Shown here piece by piece: positions 26,277 through 34,535 of a stretch of 64,000 nt of DNA; position 1 is the stretch's first letter; the number at the start of each line of letters is the position of its first letter. The notes below the pieces were generated by a model. The model was given only the letters and a program-made list of their open reading frames with translations, did not search any database and was not told the origin of the DNA. The stretch covers positions 1 through 64,000 of the forward strand of contig CAJUMB010000012.1 in assembly GCA_910587105.1 (NCBI GenBank), in the 5' to 3' direction. The translations under genes were made by a program, and so were the position numbers. This DNA is from an uncultured Lachnospiraceae bacterium. GTDB lineage: Bacteria > Bacillota > Clostridia > Lachnospirales > Lachnospiraceae.

Positions 26277-27662
26277 TCAAAATCTGAAATAAATGAACGG
26301 ATTATAAGCGTCCGCCGAGAGCCTGCACACACACAAGGCAAACAGCGCCATACAGGCAATATAAGACAGGCCGTGAAGCTTTTGGATTCCCTCCAGTTTC
26401 TTTTTCACAGGCACAGCACAGACCAGCCCTGCGGCAAATGTCACAAGATACAGCGGATTTAAAATACTGATACAGTTGGCTGCACTCTCCGGAGTGAAGG
26501 AAAAACCTGTGAACATCATTCGAAACATCATCCCCGCCTGAGCCATATTTTCCGCACGGAAAATCACAAAGGCCAGTACTGCCGCCAGTACTGCATACAG
26601 CTGCCGCAGCCATCGGATTTTACATTTTTTAACGGGAAGAATGGTATCTTCTAAAATGAGAAATGCCCCGTGCACCAGGCCCCATATTACAAATGTCCAC
26701 TGGGCACCATGCCAGAGACCCGTGCAAAAAAATACAATGACTTTATTCAAATATGTACGTGCCGTTCCCCTGCGGCTGCCTCCCAGCGGAATATACAGAT
26801 ATTCCTTGAACCAGGTGGACAAAGAGATATGCCATCTTCTCCAGAAATCCTGCATACTGTCCGCATAATAGGGATACTGAAAGTTTTCCCGAAAGTGGAA
26901 ACCGAACATCTCTCCCAGTCCGATTGCCATATCACTGTAGCCGCCGAAATCGTAGTAAATCTGCAGTGCATAGGACAGGGCACCGATCCATGCACTGGCT
27001 GCGTTCAGCCCCTGGGCGGGAAGACTGAATACATAGTCTGCCGCCAGACCCATGGTATTAGATATCAGAACTTTTTTCGCCAGACCCATAGTAAATCTTC
27101 TGATTCCATGGGCAGTTCCCTCCGCAGTCTGCTTTCTGTTCTCTATTTCCTGCTCAATATCATGGTATTTCACAATGGGTCCCGCGATCAGCTGCGGAAA
27201 AAAAGAAATGTACAGCAGGACTCTTCCGTAATTTTTCTGAGGCTGCACATCCCCCCGGTAGACGTCAATCACATAAGACAGCGCCTGAAAAGTGAAAAAA
27301 GAGATGCCAATGGGCATATTAATATGCGGAACCGGAATGGATACTCCCAGAAGTATGTTCACATTTTCCAGAAAGAATCCTGTGTACTTAAACGCACACA
27401 GGATTCCCAAATTCAGAACAACTGCCAGTGCCAGTACCACCCCTGCATTTTTCCCGGATCTGGATACCAGAAGTCCCAACCCATAATTCATAACAGAAGA
27501 CCCCAGCATTAACAGCACATAAACCGGTTCCCCATAAGCATAGAAAATCAGGCTGGCAAACACCAGAAACAAGTTCTTCCATTTAAGAGAAGGCAGTATG
27601 CCGTATACCAGAAACACCACCGGCAAAAACACAAATATAAATACTACACTGCTAAATACCAT
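26277..27662 (-). CDS. MBOAT family O-acyltransferase (AlgI/DltB-like)
   Basis: This polytopic membrane protein (461 residues, about 11 hydrophobic segments) belongs to the MBOAT family and should move acyl, probably acetyl, groups across the membrane. The conserved region FFCTGLWHGAQWTFVIWGLV contains His318, and the likely catalytic His331 follows in VHGAF. The N-terminal MVFSSVVFIFVFLPVVFLVY and FFPQLIAGPIVKYHDIEQEI are typical of AlgI relatives in Clostridia. It is paired with the DHHW protein. The gene starts 19 bases after a transglutaminase-like gene, so the acyl-transfer pair is embedded in a surface-protein operon. Confidence 0.92.
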   Translation of the reverse strand: MVFSSVVFIFVFLPVVFLVYGILPSLKWKNLFLVFASLIFYAYGEPVYVLLMLGSSVMNYGLGLLVSRSGKNAGVVLALAVVLNLGILCAFKYTGFFLENVNILLGVSIPVPHINMPIGISFFTFQALSYVIDVYRGDVQPQKNYGRVLLYISFFPQLIAGPIVKYHDIEQEIENRKQTAEGTAHGIRRFTMGLAKKVLISNTMGLAADYVFSLPAQGLNAASAWIGALSYALQIYYDFGGYSDMAIGLGEMFGFHFRENFQYPYYADSMQDFWRRWHISLSTWFKEYLYIPLGGSRRGTARTYLNKVIVFFCTGLWHGAQWTFVIWGLVHGAFLILEDTILPVKKCKIRWLRQLYAVLAAVLAFVIFRAENMAQAGMMFRMMFTGFSFTPESAANCISILNPLYLVTFAAGLVCAVPVKKKLEGIQKLHGLSYIACMALFALCVCRLSADAYNPFIYFRF

Positions 27663-27681
27663 AATTCTTTAGTCCCGTCTA

Positions 27682-28470
27682 TCATACCTTTTTTCCAATC
27701 GTATAAACCACACGGCTGCTGGCTGTATATTCTTTGTTATACAAATCGATCCCCATCGTCTGCTGTGTCTGTGGGTCATAAACTCTGCCGTTGATTTCTA
27801 CCCATGCATGGTTAATCATATCCGCACTGTCTTTAGAAATCTGTCCTGTGACGATTTTAGCACTATACCCGCACTTGCGGGCCAGCATGCCAAAAGCCGA
27901 CGCATAACTGTAGCAATTTCCTTTTCTGCTGGTCAGCATTTCATAAGCATAACCCACTTCCCAGCCGGCAGTATCGGTGGAGCCAAATCTCCCCGCATAC
28001 CCACATTTGAGCATATCATCATAACAGGCTTTTAATTTCTGCTCTTTGCTCTGTGAACTTTTTGTCACTCTGTCCATCACAGCCTGGACTGCAAAAATCA
28101 GTTTCACCCGTTCATTGCTCAGAGATGCCTGTCCCTTGGCGTTGAGCTTTATCCCATCCACTTTCTTATTCTTCGCCATAACTGCCTTCGAAGTAAAATA
28201 GTATGCTTTCCCGCCGATTTTGGTCCATCCTACAGCAGCAGCTCCGTTTCCCTGGAAATAATATTTCTTTTTGCCAATGGTAACCCATTTATTCTTAGCC
28301 TTCTTACCTTTATTGTAATAGTAGTATTTTCCTTTTTCCTTCTTCAGCCCCTTTTTCACGGCTTTTGCAGACACCTCCACCGGAGTCTGCAGCACATACA
28401 GCGGTGCTCCCATGGCTAACATCACTGCCAGCGCCAGCGCCATCCCTCTAAATTTTATCCATTGTTTCAT
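27682..28470 (-). CDS. Secreted transglutaminase-like protein with short KxYYF repeats
   Basis: The 262-residue protein has a signal peptide (ALALAVMLAMGAPLYVL...VSA). Four cell-wall-type repeats follow at about 38-110 (KKEKGKYYYYNKGKKAKNKW, then GWTKIGGKAYYFTS). A transglutaminase-like domain completes it, with Cys186 (SRKGNCYSYA), His221 (INHAWVEI) and Asp232 (VYDPQT). It is a compact version of the protein at 22591-24147 and lies in the same run of genes. It is very basic in the repeat part, suggesting contact with an acidic wall polymer. Enzymatic specificity cannot be deduced. Confidence 0.83.
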   Translation of the reverse strand: MKQWIKFRGMALALAVMLAMGAPLYVLQTPVEVSAKAVKKGLKKEKGKYYYYNKGKKAKNKWVTIGKKKYYFQGNGAAAVGWTKIGGKAYYFTSKAVMAKNKKVDGIKLNAKGQASLSNERVKLIFAVQAVMDRVTKSSQSKEQKLKACYDDMLKCGYAGRFGSTDTAGWEVGYAYEMLTSRKGNCYSYASAFGMLARKCGYSAKIVTGQISKDSADMINHAWVEINGRVYDPQTQQTMGIDLYNKEYTASSRVVYTIGKKV

Positions 28471-28539
28471 TGGTAATCCCTCCCTCTAAAACCGAGTGTT
28501 CTCAAAACGTTTATGGTTTCCGTCCGTTTCATACCGGAT

Positions 28540-29154
28540 TCAGTCCACAATAACTCTGTTTTCCAGTACGGCAACTATTTTCTGTGAGCCGTTATATTCA
28601 TAAGTAGATACCGTAAAGTTATCATAATGGTAATTCACATCTTTCCCCGGCCCGAGACAGCTGGGCATAGTTTCTTTCTTCAGCGGACTGCCGGCCGCCT
28701 TTTTAAACGGCTTAAAGTCTTTTCCTTCCTTCGCAAGACTGCTGATGTTTTTCACCATTTTTCCTCCAGACGTGGTCTTCCATATCTTCCCCTTAATCAT
28801 CACCGCGCGTCTAGAGGATCTTCCGTTGTACAAAAAATAATATTTTCCGCCGTTAATTTTTACGCTCCGTTCGGATACCATTCTACAGGCAGAATCAAAA
28901 AAATATCTGTACTTTCCGACTTTCTTATAACCTTTATAAGCCTCTCCGTTCCTTCCGAAGTAATACTTATCTCCTTTGACCTGCATCCATTTATTTTTGA
29001 CTATCCTGCCTTTATTATAATAATAAGTTTTCCCATCTGCTTTCTGCAGGCCGTTTTTCACTGCCGCCGAGGCTGTGGTGGAAAACGGCAGGGCAAACAT
29101 CTGCAGAGCCATCATAAAAACCAGCGCCAGAGACAACGCCTTTTTCTTTTTCAT
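28540..29154 (-). CDS. Secreted KxYYF-repeat protein with C-terminal PSC-GPG module
   Basis: The ATG at 29154 has AAGGAGG 6 bases upstream and begins a good signal peptide (MKKKKALSLALVFMMALQMF). Upstream codons back to 29433 are rejected. The mature protein of about 170 residues has four wall-type repeats (ADGKTYYYNKGRIVKNKW and similar). It then has a C-terminal module KKETMPSCLGPGKDVNYHYD, continuing NFTVSTYEYNG. This module matches the tail of the lipoprotein at 24171-24848, though there the anchor is a lipid. It has no catalytic residues that I recognise, and may be a structural or binding subunit. It lies 69 bases before the compact transglutaminase-like gene. Confidence 0.78.
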   Translation of the reverse strand: MKKKKALSLALVFMMALQMFALPFSTTASAAVKNGLQKADGKTYYYNKGRIVKNKWMQVKGDKYYFGRNGEAYKGYKKVGKYRYFFDSACRMVSERSVKINGGKYYFLYNGRSSRRAVMIKGKIWKTTSGGKMVKNISSLAKEGKDFKPFKKAAGSPLKKETMPSCLGPGKDVNYHYDNFTVSTYEYNGSQKIVAVLENRVIVD

Positions 29155-29266
29155 ATTTTTCCTCCTTTTTGTCAAAGTCCTTCTAACAACAATATATAGT
29201 AAAATTTTACGACATTCCTTCATATTTGTCAATAAACATGGGCGAAATGCCGGGAAATTTTCTCCA

Positions 29267-30151
29267 TTATGTGCCAAAATAAGAAAAATGCATGTAATCC
29301 AGATTATTCTTCCCCCAGAAAACGCCCTGTGTAAAGCCATATTTCCTGAGGATACGTGCCACTTCTCCGTCTTTGGGAATGGAATAGGGATCTCTCCCAG
29401 GCCTCCAATATTTTCCCACAACAACTTTTCCATTGATCTTTTGACAATTCTCGTCTGGATTGATATCTATCGCCGTACCGTCGTAATGCTCAGAACGGCC
29501 GCTTCCCTGACGCCACCCGCCCAGCGCGTGGATCGGGAATTTTTCAGATCCTCTGTAGATTTCGTTAAATGCCCTTTTTACCGTATCGGCAAGATTCTTG
29601 TGAACATAGATGGTCCATTTTTTCGTAATTTTTCTGCCCTTCTTCCCGCTGGCAAAGTCCCAGGTCTTTACAGTCACCGCTTTCATATGTTTCTTGGCAG
29701 CGGCACTGCTTTTATAGAATTGGCCGTAGGTGCCATAGGAAGCTTCCCTGCCATAAATTGCCACATCTTTCTGCAGGTAACTTACCACCTCATCCGACCA
29801 GCTTCCATATACTTTGTCTTTTTTTACCAGCTTATAGGCCCTCACCCGGTATGTATAGCGTTCTTCCGGACGCCTTTTTTTCACATCCGCATGGACAGAG
29901 GCACTGCCGGATACTGTCTGATATTTGTATTTACCAGAATTCATTTTATAAGCCAGCTGATATCCTCCTGCCCCAGAAACCTTTTTCCAATAAACCCTTT
30001 GACAGTCAGCGGTCCTGGTTTTCACACTTTTAATCTCTGCCCTTCCTAATGACGCAGCCTGTACATTCCATGCCAGGCCAAAAACCAGAAGCATGACGGC
30101 AGCCAGAATTCCCCATGCATACCTGCAGCGGCTTCTTTCAGTTGTTTTCAT
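29267..30151 (-). CDS. Secreted M15-family peptidase (VanY-like D,D- or L,D-carboxypeptidase)
   Basis: A signal peptide (WGILAAVMLLVFGLAWNVQA) is followed by a fibronectin-III-like domain at about 35-125 (VKTRTADCQRVYWKKVSGAG). The C-terminal M15 zinc-peptidase domain has SEHYDGTAIDIN, giving zinc ligands His222 and Asp229, and DYMHFSYFGT with His288. The catalytic glutamate is less clear. Such enzymes trim the terminal amino acids of peptidoglycan stem peptides. It is the first gene of the seven-gene envelope run. Wall trimming would fit with the wall-binding and transglutaminase-like proteins that follow. Confidence 0.85.
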   Translation of the reverse strand: MKTTERSRCRYAWGILAAVMLLVFGLAWNVQAASLGRAEIKSVKTRTADCQRVYWKKVSGAGGYQLAYKMNSGKYKYQTVSGSASVHADVKKRRPEERYTYRVRAYKLVKKDKVYGSWSDEVVSYLQKDVAIYGREASYGTYGQFYKSSAAAKKHMKAVTVKTWDFASGKKGRKITKKWTIYVHKNLADTVKRAFNEIYRGSEKFPIHALGGWRQGSGRSEHYDGTAIDINPDENCQKINGKVVVGKYWRPGRDPYSIPKDGEVARILRKYGFTQGVFWGKNNLDYMHFSYFGT

Positions 30152-30220
30152 TTTTCAAATTCTCCTTTCATTTTCCTTTTTTCATTTTAACATAAAACCT
30201 TCTTCCCGTCAAAAGCACAG

Positions 30221-30253
30221 AAAAAGCAGCAGAATTTTACACTCTGCTGCTTT
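30221..30253 (-). terminator. Terminator of the FGGY kinase operon
   Basis: On the minus strand, AAAGCAGCAGA and TCTGCTGCTTT pair around a 9-base loop, followed by TTCTGTG. The 3' arm ends in TTTTT. It lies five bases after the kinase stop codon. Confidence 0.85.
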
Positions 30254-30258
30254 GACTT

Positions 30259-31854
30259 CTACCAATCCATGGCTTCTATGGCCGCTTTCTCGATGTCAAG
30301 CCCTGCCTTATATCGTTCCATAAAGGTCTGGAACCCTTTTACATCCTCCTCATAGGGGTGAATGGTCTCGCCGGACAGTTCCTTAAATATTCTGTTGTCC
30401 AGATAATCTTCCAGTTTTTCATCTGGTTTCCTGTCCACCAGATATGCGGCCAGCAGAGCGATTCCCCATGCGCCGCCTTCACTGGCAGTGTCCATGACTG
30501 TGACAGGGGCATTCACCGCTGCTGCCAGGTATCTCTGTCCCACCCCTTTGGTTTTGAAAAATCCGCCGTGGCCCATGATGCGCTCCACTTTCACCTTTTC
30601 ATCTTCCATCAGAATATCCAGTCCCAGCTTTACAGCGCCCAGGGACGTATAGAGATGAACCCGCATCAGGTTGGCCAGGCTGAACTTACTGTCTGCTGTG
30701 CGCAGAAATGCCAGACGCCCTTCGTTGATCATGGTGATATTTTCCCCGGAATAGTATCCGTATGCCAGAAGCCCGCCGCAGTCCGGATCTCCTTCCAGGG
30801 AGCGGGTGTAAAGTTTCTGGAACAATTCTCCCGGGTCTGTCTGTATGCCCATCATTTCTGCAAATTCTCCGAACAGTGCCACCCACGCATTCAGGTCTGA
30901 AGTTCCGTTGTTTGCATGGGACATGGCACATGGAAAACCGGTGGGCGTGGTGACCATATCGATCTCACGGTATACTTTGCTCAGCTGCTTTTCCAGTACG
31001 ATCATGGCAAAGGTGCTGGTACCTGCAGATACATTTCCGGTTCTGGGTGCCACAGAATTGGTGGCTGTCATGCCGGTACCCGCGTCTCCCTCCGGCGGAC
31101 ACATGGGAATCCCCGCCTGGAGACTGCCTGTCTCATCCAGAAATGCTGCCCCTTCTCTGGTCAAAACCCCTGCCTGTTCTCCCGCTGAGAGTACTTTTGG
31201 GAAGATATCTTCCAGCTTCCAAGAATAGCCGTATGGCTCTACCAGTTTGTTGAACTTATCCACCATACCAGCGTGGTAATCATGGGCATCTGAATCAATG
31301 GGGAACATCCCTGCCGCGTCACCTATGCCGATGATGCGTTCTCCCGTGAGCTTCCAATGGATATAGGCACTTAACGTGGCCACATAATCCAGCCGTTTCA
31401 CATGTTCTTCCCCGTCCAGAATCCGCTGGTATAAATGGGCAGCGGACCAGCGCAGAGGAATATTGAAATCAAATAATTCTGTCAGCTCGTCTGCCGCCTG
31501 CTGGGTATTGGTATTTCTCCATGTCTGGAACGGTGCAATCTGGTTACCCTCTTTATCCAGCGCCATATACCCATGCATCATGGCGCTGACGCCGATTGCC
31601 CCGATATTTTTAAGCACAACGCCGTATTCTTTTTCCACCGCCTGCCTCAAAGAGCTGTAACAGTTTTGTACCCCTGCATGAATCTCCTCCAGGCTGTATG
31701 TCCAGATATTATCAACCAGGGAATTTTCCCAGTCATGAATACCCACTGCCAGAACCTTCCCCTGAAAATCAACCAGTACCCCCTTAATTCTAGTGGAGCC
31801 CAGTTCAATCCCCAGCGCGGTTTTTCCATTTTCAATTACACTTTTTACGTCCAT
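30259..31854 (-). CDS. FGGY-family carbohydrate kinase
   Basis: The 531-residue cytoplasmic kinase has the ASKHA fold with ATP-binding GIELGSTRIKGVLVD at about 15-29. A sugar-binding segment follows (GVSAMMHGYMALDKEGN). The second domain carries GNVSAGTSTFAMIVLE and MGHGGFFKTKGVGQR, and near the C-terminus ASEGGAWGIALLAAY. It should phosphorylate a ketose, or a closely related pentose or hexose. The exact sugar (xylulose, ribulose, or another) cannot be read. The SDR dehydrogenase 170 bases upstream, in the same direction, suggests a route polyol to ketose to ketose phosphate. An imperfect hairpin (about 31872-31906) lies in the leader. Confidence 0.85.
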   Translation of the reverse strand: MDVKSVIENGKTALGIELGSTRIKGVLVDFQGKVLAVGIHDWENSLVDNIWTYSLEEIHAGVQNCYSSLRQAVEKEYGVVLKNIGAIGVSAMMHGYMALDKEGNQIAPFQTWRNTNTQQAADELTELFDFNIPLRWSAAHLYQRILDGEEHVKRLDYVATLSAYIHWKLTGERIIGIGDAAGMFPIDSDAHDYHAGMVDKFNKLVEPYGYSWKLEDIFPKVLSAGEQAGVLTREGAAFLDETGSLQAGIPMCPPEGDAGTGMTATNSVAPRTGNVSAGTSTFAMIVLEKQLSKVYREIDMVTTPTGFPCAMSHANNGTSDLNAWVALFGEFAEMMGIQTDPGELFQKLYTRSLEGDPDCGGLLAYGYYSGENITMINEGRLAFLRTADSKFSLANLMRVHLYTSLGAVKLGLDILMEDEKVKVERIMGHGGFFKTKGVGQRYLAAAVNAPVTVMDTASEGGAWGIALLAAYLVDRKPDEKLEDYLDNRIFKELSGETIHPYEEDVKGFQTFMERYKAGLDIEKAAIEAMDW

Positions 31855-32022
31855 GCTCTCCCTCCCTTTCCGGATATATACTCCCGGAATAAGAGATTCC
31901 GAGAGTACATGGATAACAGCCAGATCATTACGAGCGGCGTTCCATAACCAGAGTTTTATTTCTTTTGTCCAAGCTCGTGGCTCTTTGAATACCCTTTCGC
32001 TATTATCTACTGGATAATATTT

Positions 32023-32799
32023 TTAGAAACAGGTAAATGCGCCGTCAATAATAAAATCAGACCCTGTGGTAAATGTGCTGGTATCTCCGGCCAGATATAC
32101 ACAGATGGATTCCAGCTCCTCCGGTGTTCCCATTCTTCCCATGGGTGCCATGGCATTCCACTTCTCAATGAGGGGTGTCAGGGCCGGTGCATTTAAGGTC
32201 AGCTCTGTTCCAATGTATCCCGGGCTGATGCTGTTTACACGCACGCCTTTTTTCGCCCACTCAATGGCCAGTGATTTGGTCAGCTGGATGACTGCCGCTT
32301 TGGAAGCATTGTATGCACACTGAGGCTGAGGTACGTTTACAATATGTGCTGACATGGAAGCCGTATTGATAATGGAGCCGCCGCCGTTTTCCAGCATATA
32401 TTTTCCGGCAGCAATATCCGTCAGGAACACGCCGTTCAGATTGATATCAATGACCTTTTTCCACTGCTCATAGGTCATCTCCTCAGCCGGAGCATTGATG
32501 CAGATTCCCGCATTGTTGTGGCAGAAATTAAGCCCGCCCAGCTCTTTCACCACCTGGGAAACCATGGCGTCCACCTGCTCTTTGTCTGTGCAGTCCGTCT
32601 TGATGGCGATAACTTTGCGCCCGGTTTTCTCTGCCAGCTCAGCGGCTGTCTTTTTTGCCTCCTCAAAGTCCAAATCCACAATAGCCACATCAGCTCCCGC
32701 TTCTGCAAATGCTGTGGCCGTGCATTTTCCGATTCCCCTTGCAGCTCCTGTCACAAATCCTTTTTTGCCGTCCAATCTCATTTTCTCAATAATTCCCAT
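32023..32799 (-). CDS. Short-chain dehydrogenase/reductase, probably polyol dehydrogenase
   Basis: This classical SDR (258 residues) uses NAD(P): the cofactor motif is TGAARGIG at about 18-25, with Asp in AIVDLD suggesting NAD. NNAG follows, and the catalytic set is Ser in NTASMS, YNASK and the conserved Asn in DINLNG. The C-terminus GSDFIIDGAFTCF is standard. The adjacent FGGY kinase suggests it oxidises a sugar alcohol or reduces a ketose, with specificity unassigned. AAAGGAG lies 7 bases before the ATG. It is first in a likely two-gene operon with its own promoter. Confidence 0.85.
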   Translation of the reverse strand: MGIIEKMRLDGKKGFVTGAARGIGKCTATAFAEAGADVAIVDLDFEEAKKTAAELAEKTGRKVIAIKTDCTDKEQVDAMVSQVVKELGGLNFCHNNAGICINAPAEEMTYEQWKKVIDINLNGVFLTDIAAGKYMLENGGGSIINTASMSAHIVNVPQPQCAYNASKAAVIQLTKSLAIEWAKKGVRVNSISPGYIGTELTLNAPALTPLIEKWNAMAPMGRMGTPEELESICVYLAGDTSTFTTGSDFIIDGAFTCF

Positions 32800-32857
32800 G
32801 GTACTCTCCTTTTTATGAAATTAATTTTATAAAATCACTTTATTAAATTATAACTAC

Positions 32858-32886
32858 ATAATAATTGCTCTGCCGATTCCTGTCAA
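32858..32886 (-). promoter_or_regulatory. Promoter of the SDR-FGGY operon
   Basis: On the minus strand, TTGACA (32881-32886) and TATTAT (32858-32863) are separated by exactly 17 bases, about 60 bases before the SDR start. Confidence 0.75.
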
Positions 32887-32930
32887 CATGCAATTATATC
32901 TAATATTCTCATCGGAAATTTAGTAATTAT

Positions 32931-33479
32931 TTATACACCTTTTATCTTTCTATAGAACTTCCTATAGATAAATGTCCCAAGAAAGCCTTCGATCAGCTTC
33001 CCATACTCCTCATAACTGACATTTCCGCCATAACAGAGCATTTCATATGTGATATTTCCCTCTCTGGTTATCAAATGATTCTCCTGGAATTCATTTTTCA
33101 GGTAAAACTTTTTGCGCTTTACCCGCTGCTCATAATTTCTGCTGTCTTTCTCTAATGCTTCGATGCTTAAAATTATACGCTTTCCATAGTTTTTCTGCTT
33201 CGCCAGCTGAAGCAGTCCGCTTCCGTACCCGCGCCCCCGCAGAGAAGGCTCTATGGCTATGTAGAACAGATAGACAATGTCTCTGTGATAAACCTGATAT
33301 AATATACCTGCAAATAAATCGTCGTCACAGAGAATATAAAAATCTGCCAGTTCCTTTTTCGCTTTTGCTTTCAGCAGAAAGAACGGGACACGTTCCCCCA
33401 TGGGAAAAGAATATCTGTACAATTTTTTTATTTTTTCTTTTCCCGCATCTGCCTCAAAAATATTCACCAGTCTCAGCAT
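32931..33479 (-). CDS. GNAT-family N-acetyltransferase
   Basis: This is a GNAT protein of 182 residues, which transfers an acetyl group from acetyl-CoA to an amine. The acetyl-CoA loop is visible as EPSLRGRGYGSGLL at about 95-108, preceded by the beta strand VYLFYIAI. The C-terminal strand region (NHLITREGNITYEMLCYGG) is typical. The substrate is unknown. The gene overlaps the DUF3786 gene by 7 bases and is clearly co-transcribed with it. The C-terminal 30 residues are basic (FIYRKFYRKIKGV). Confidence 0.82.
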   Translation of the reverse strand: MLRLVNIFEADAGKEKIKKLYRYSFPMGERVPFFLLKAKAKKELADFYILCDDDLFAGILYQVYHRDIVYLFYIAIEPSLRGRGYGSGLLQLAKQKNYGKRIILSIEALEKDSRNYEQRVKRKKFYLKNEFQENHLITREGNITYEMLCYGGNVSYEEYGKLIEGFLGTFIYRKFYRKIKGV

Positions 33480-34135
33480 GTTTTTTCCTCGATTCCTGAC
33501 TCCTCAATCAATCTGTGTACCAGGCTTGTCCCAATGCAGCTTACCGTCTCCTCGTGGACAAAATCTGTGATATTGGCGTCAAACAGTATATTTGCCTGAG
33601 CAGGAAATTCCTCATCTCCATCCCAGAAAAACACCTGAACCGGAAGGCAGTCAAAAACAGAAATCTGATATCCCACATCCCCCTGCTTCATAGGCGTCCC
33701 GCCCAGCCTGACACATGCCCGGCGCAGTTCCTCCATATGACCGTCAAAAGCGGCTGCGAGAAAATCCACAGTCTTTTTCTGAAAGGCCGGTGCAAAAGGC
33801 GCCGCCCGCTTCACCTGGCGGAAGGGGACGAATTCCCCGGCCAGCCGGGCCCCTGGCTTGGCATAATGAAATAAATTATAGATAGAAATCACTGTGGAAA
33901 ACAACAGCTTCCTGTCAGGGTCATGTACCAGGGTGAGCATGCCGCTTTTGTGGTCCAGCCGGTATTTTTCATTGTAGAATGTAAGGTACAGCGCCTGTTC
34001 ATCTCTTTCCAAATGAAATCTCTCTCTCAGTTCTTCCTTATCCATGGCCTGATACAGCTTTCTCCAGTTATCACAGACCACATCATAATTATCTATCCTC
34101 TCATCTTCTCTGGAACTTATGAAGCTTTCCCGCAT
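33473..34135 (-). CDS. DUF3786 domain protein
   Basis: The 220-residue protein appears to be a DUF3786 member, a family of unknown function in anaerobes. The segment FFWDGDEEFPAQANILFDAN resembles the family core. An internal basic stretch (PFRQVKRAAPFAPAFQKK) follows a short hydrophobic patch. It has no signal or membrane segment. The gene begins an operon with the GNAT gene and lies divergent from the large CoA-dehydratase activase across a 400-base gap. Shared control with the activase is possible, but nothing shows it. Confidence 0.65.
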   Translation of the reverse strand: MRESFISSREDERIDNYDVVCDNWRKLYQAMDKEELRERFHLERDEQALYLTFYNEKYRLDHKSGMLTLVHDPDRKLLFSTVISIYNLFHYAKPGARLAGEFVPFRQVKRAAPFAPAFQKKTVDFLAAAFDGHMEELRRACVRLGGTPMKQGDVGYQISVFDCLPVQVFFWDGDEEFPAQANILFDANITDFVHEETVSCIGTSLVHRLIEESGIEEKTC

Positions 34136-34165
34136 AACATTCCTCCTTTATGTCCGAACACTCAT

Positions 34166-34191
34166 TTTCAAACACGCTCTAAAGCGTGTTT
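34166..34191. repeat. Short palindromic repeat of the AGCGTGT family
   Basis: AAACACGCT and AGCGTGTTT form a compact inverted repeat around CTAA. The half-site matches the ends of the repeats at 20.2 and 45.6 kb. It lies in the upstream region of the DUF3786 gene. Confidence 0.55.
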
Positions 34192-34535
34192 AAGATATAC
34201 TCTAGTATAACACATACAAAACATATCGTCTCATAAATTATTCATAAAATCAGCCAGACCGTCCCTGCTTTCTGTTCTATACTATACTGTTTCCGTATAC
34301 TTTATATGGAACCCAAACCATTATCTGCACGAATCTGTATTTTTTTCGAGTTGTATTTTGGATATTGCTGTCGTATAATGTTACACGTATATAAAGAAAT
34401 ATTTAAAAGTATGTTTAAAAATTCATTCAACTGTCTGCACAGACATTGATATAAATGAAAGTCAGCTGCTCTGTGCTTTCGGCACTCTGACATTTGACAG
34501 GACTTTCATAGCAGAGAATTCAGAAAGGAGCTCAA
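34192..34535. other. Noncoding region upstream of the activase gene
   Basis: About 340 bases without a supported gene. It is A/T-rich and holds TATGTTTAAAAATTCATTCA (a degenerate copy of the repeat motif TTTGAAAATTCATTC) near 34410. A weak inverted repeat, ATGAAAGTC and GACTTTCAT, lies at about 34455-34510 just before the ribosome site. No convincing promoter pair stands out. Confidence 0.5.

Noticed and set aside
29155..29433. N-terminal extension of the repeat protein at 28540
   Set aside because: The extension has no ribosome site, is unlike a signal peptide and overlaps the end of the M15 gene. The ATG at 29154 has AAGGAGG and a perfect signal peptide.
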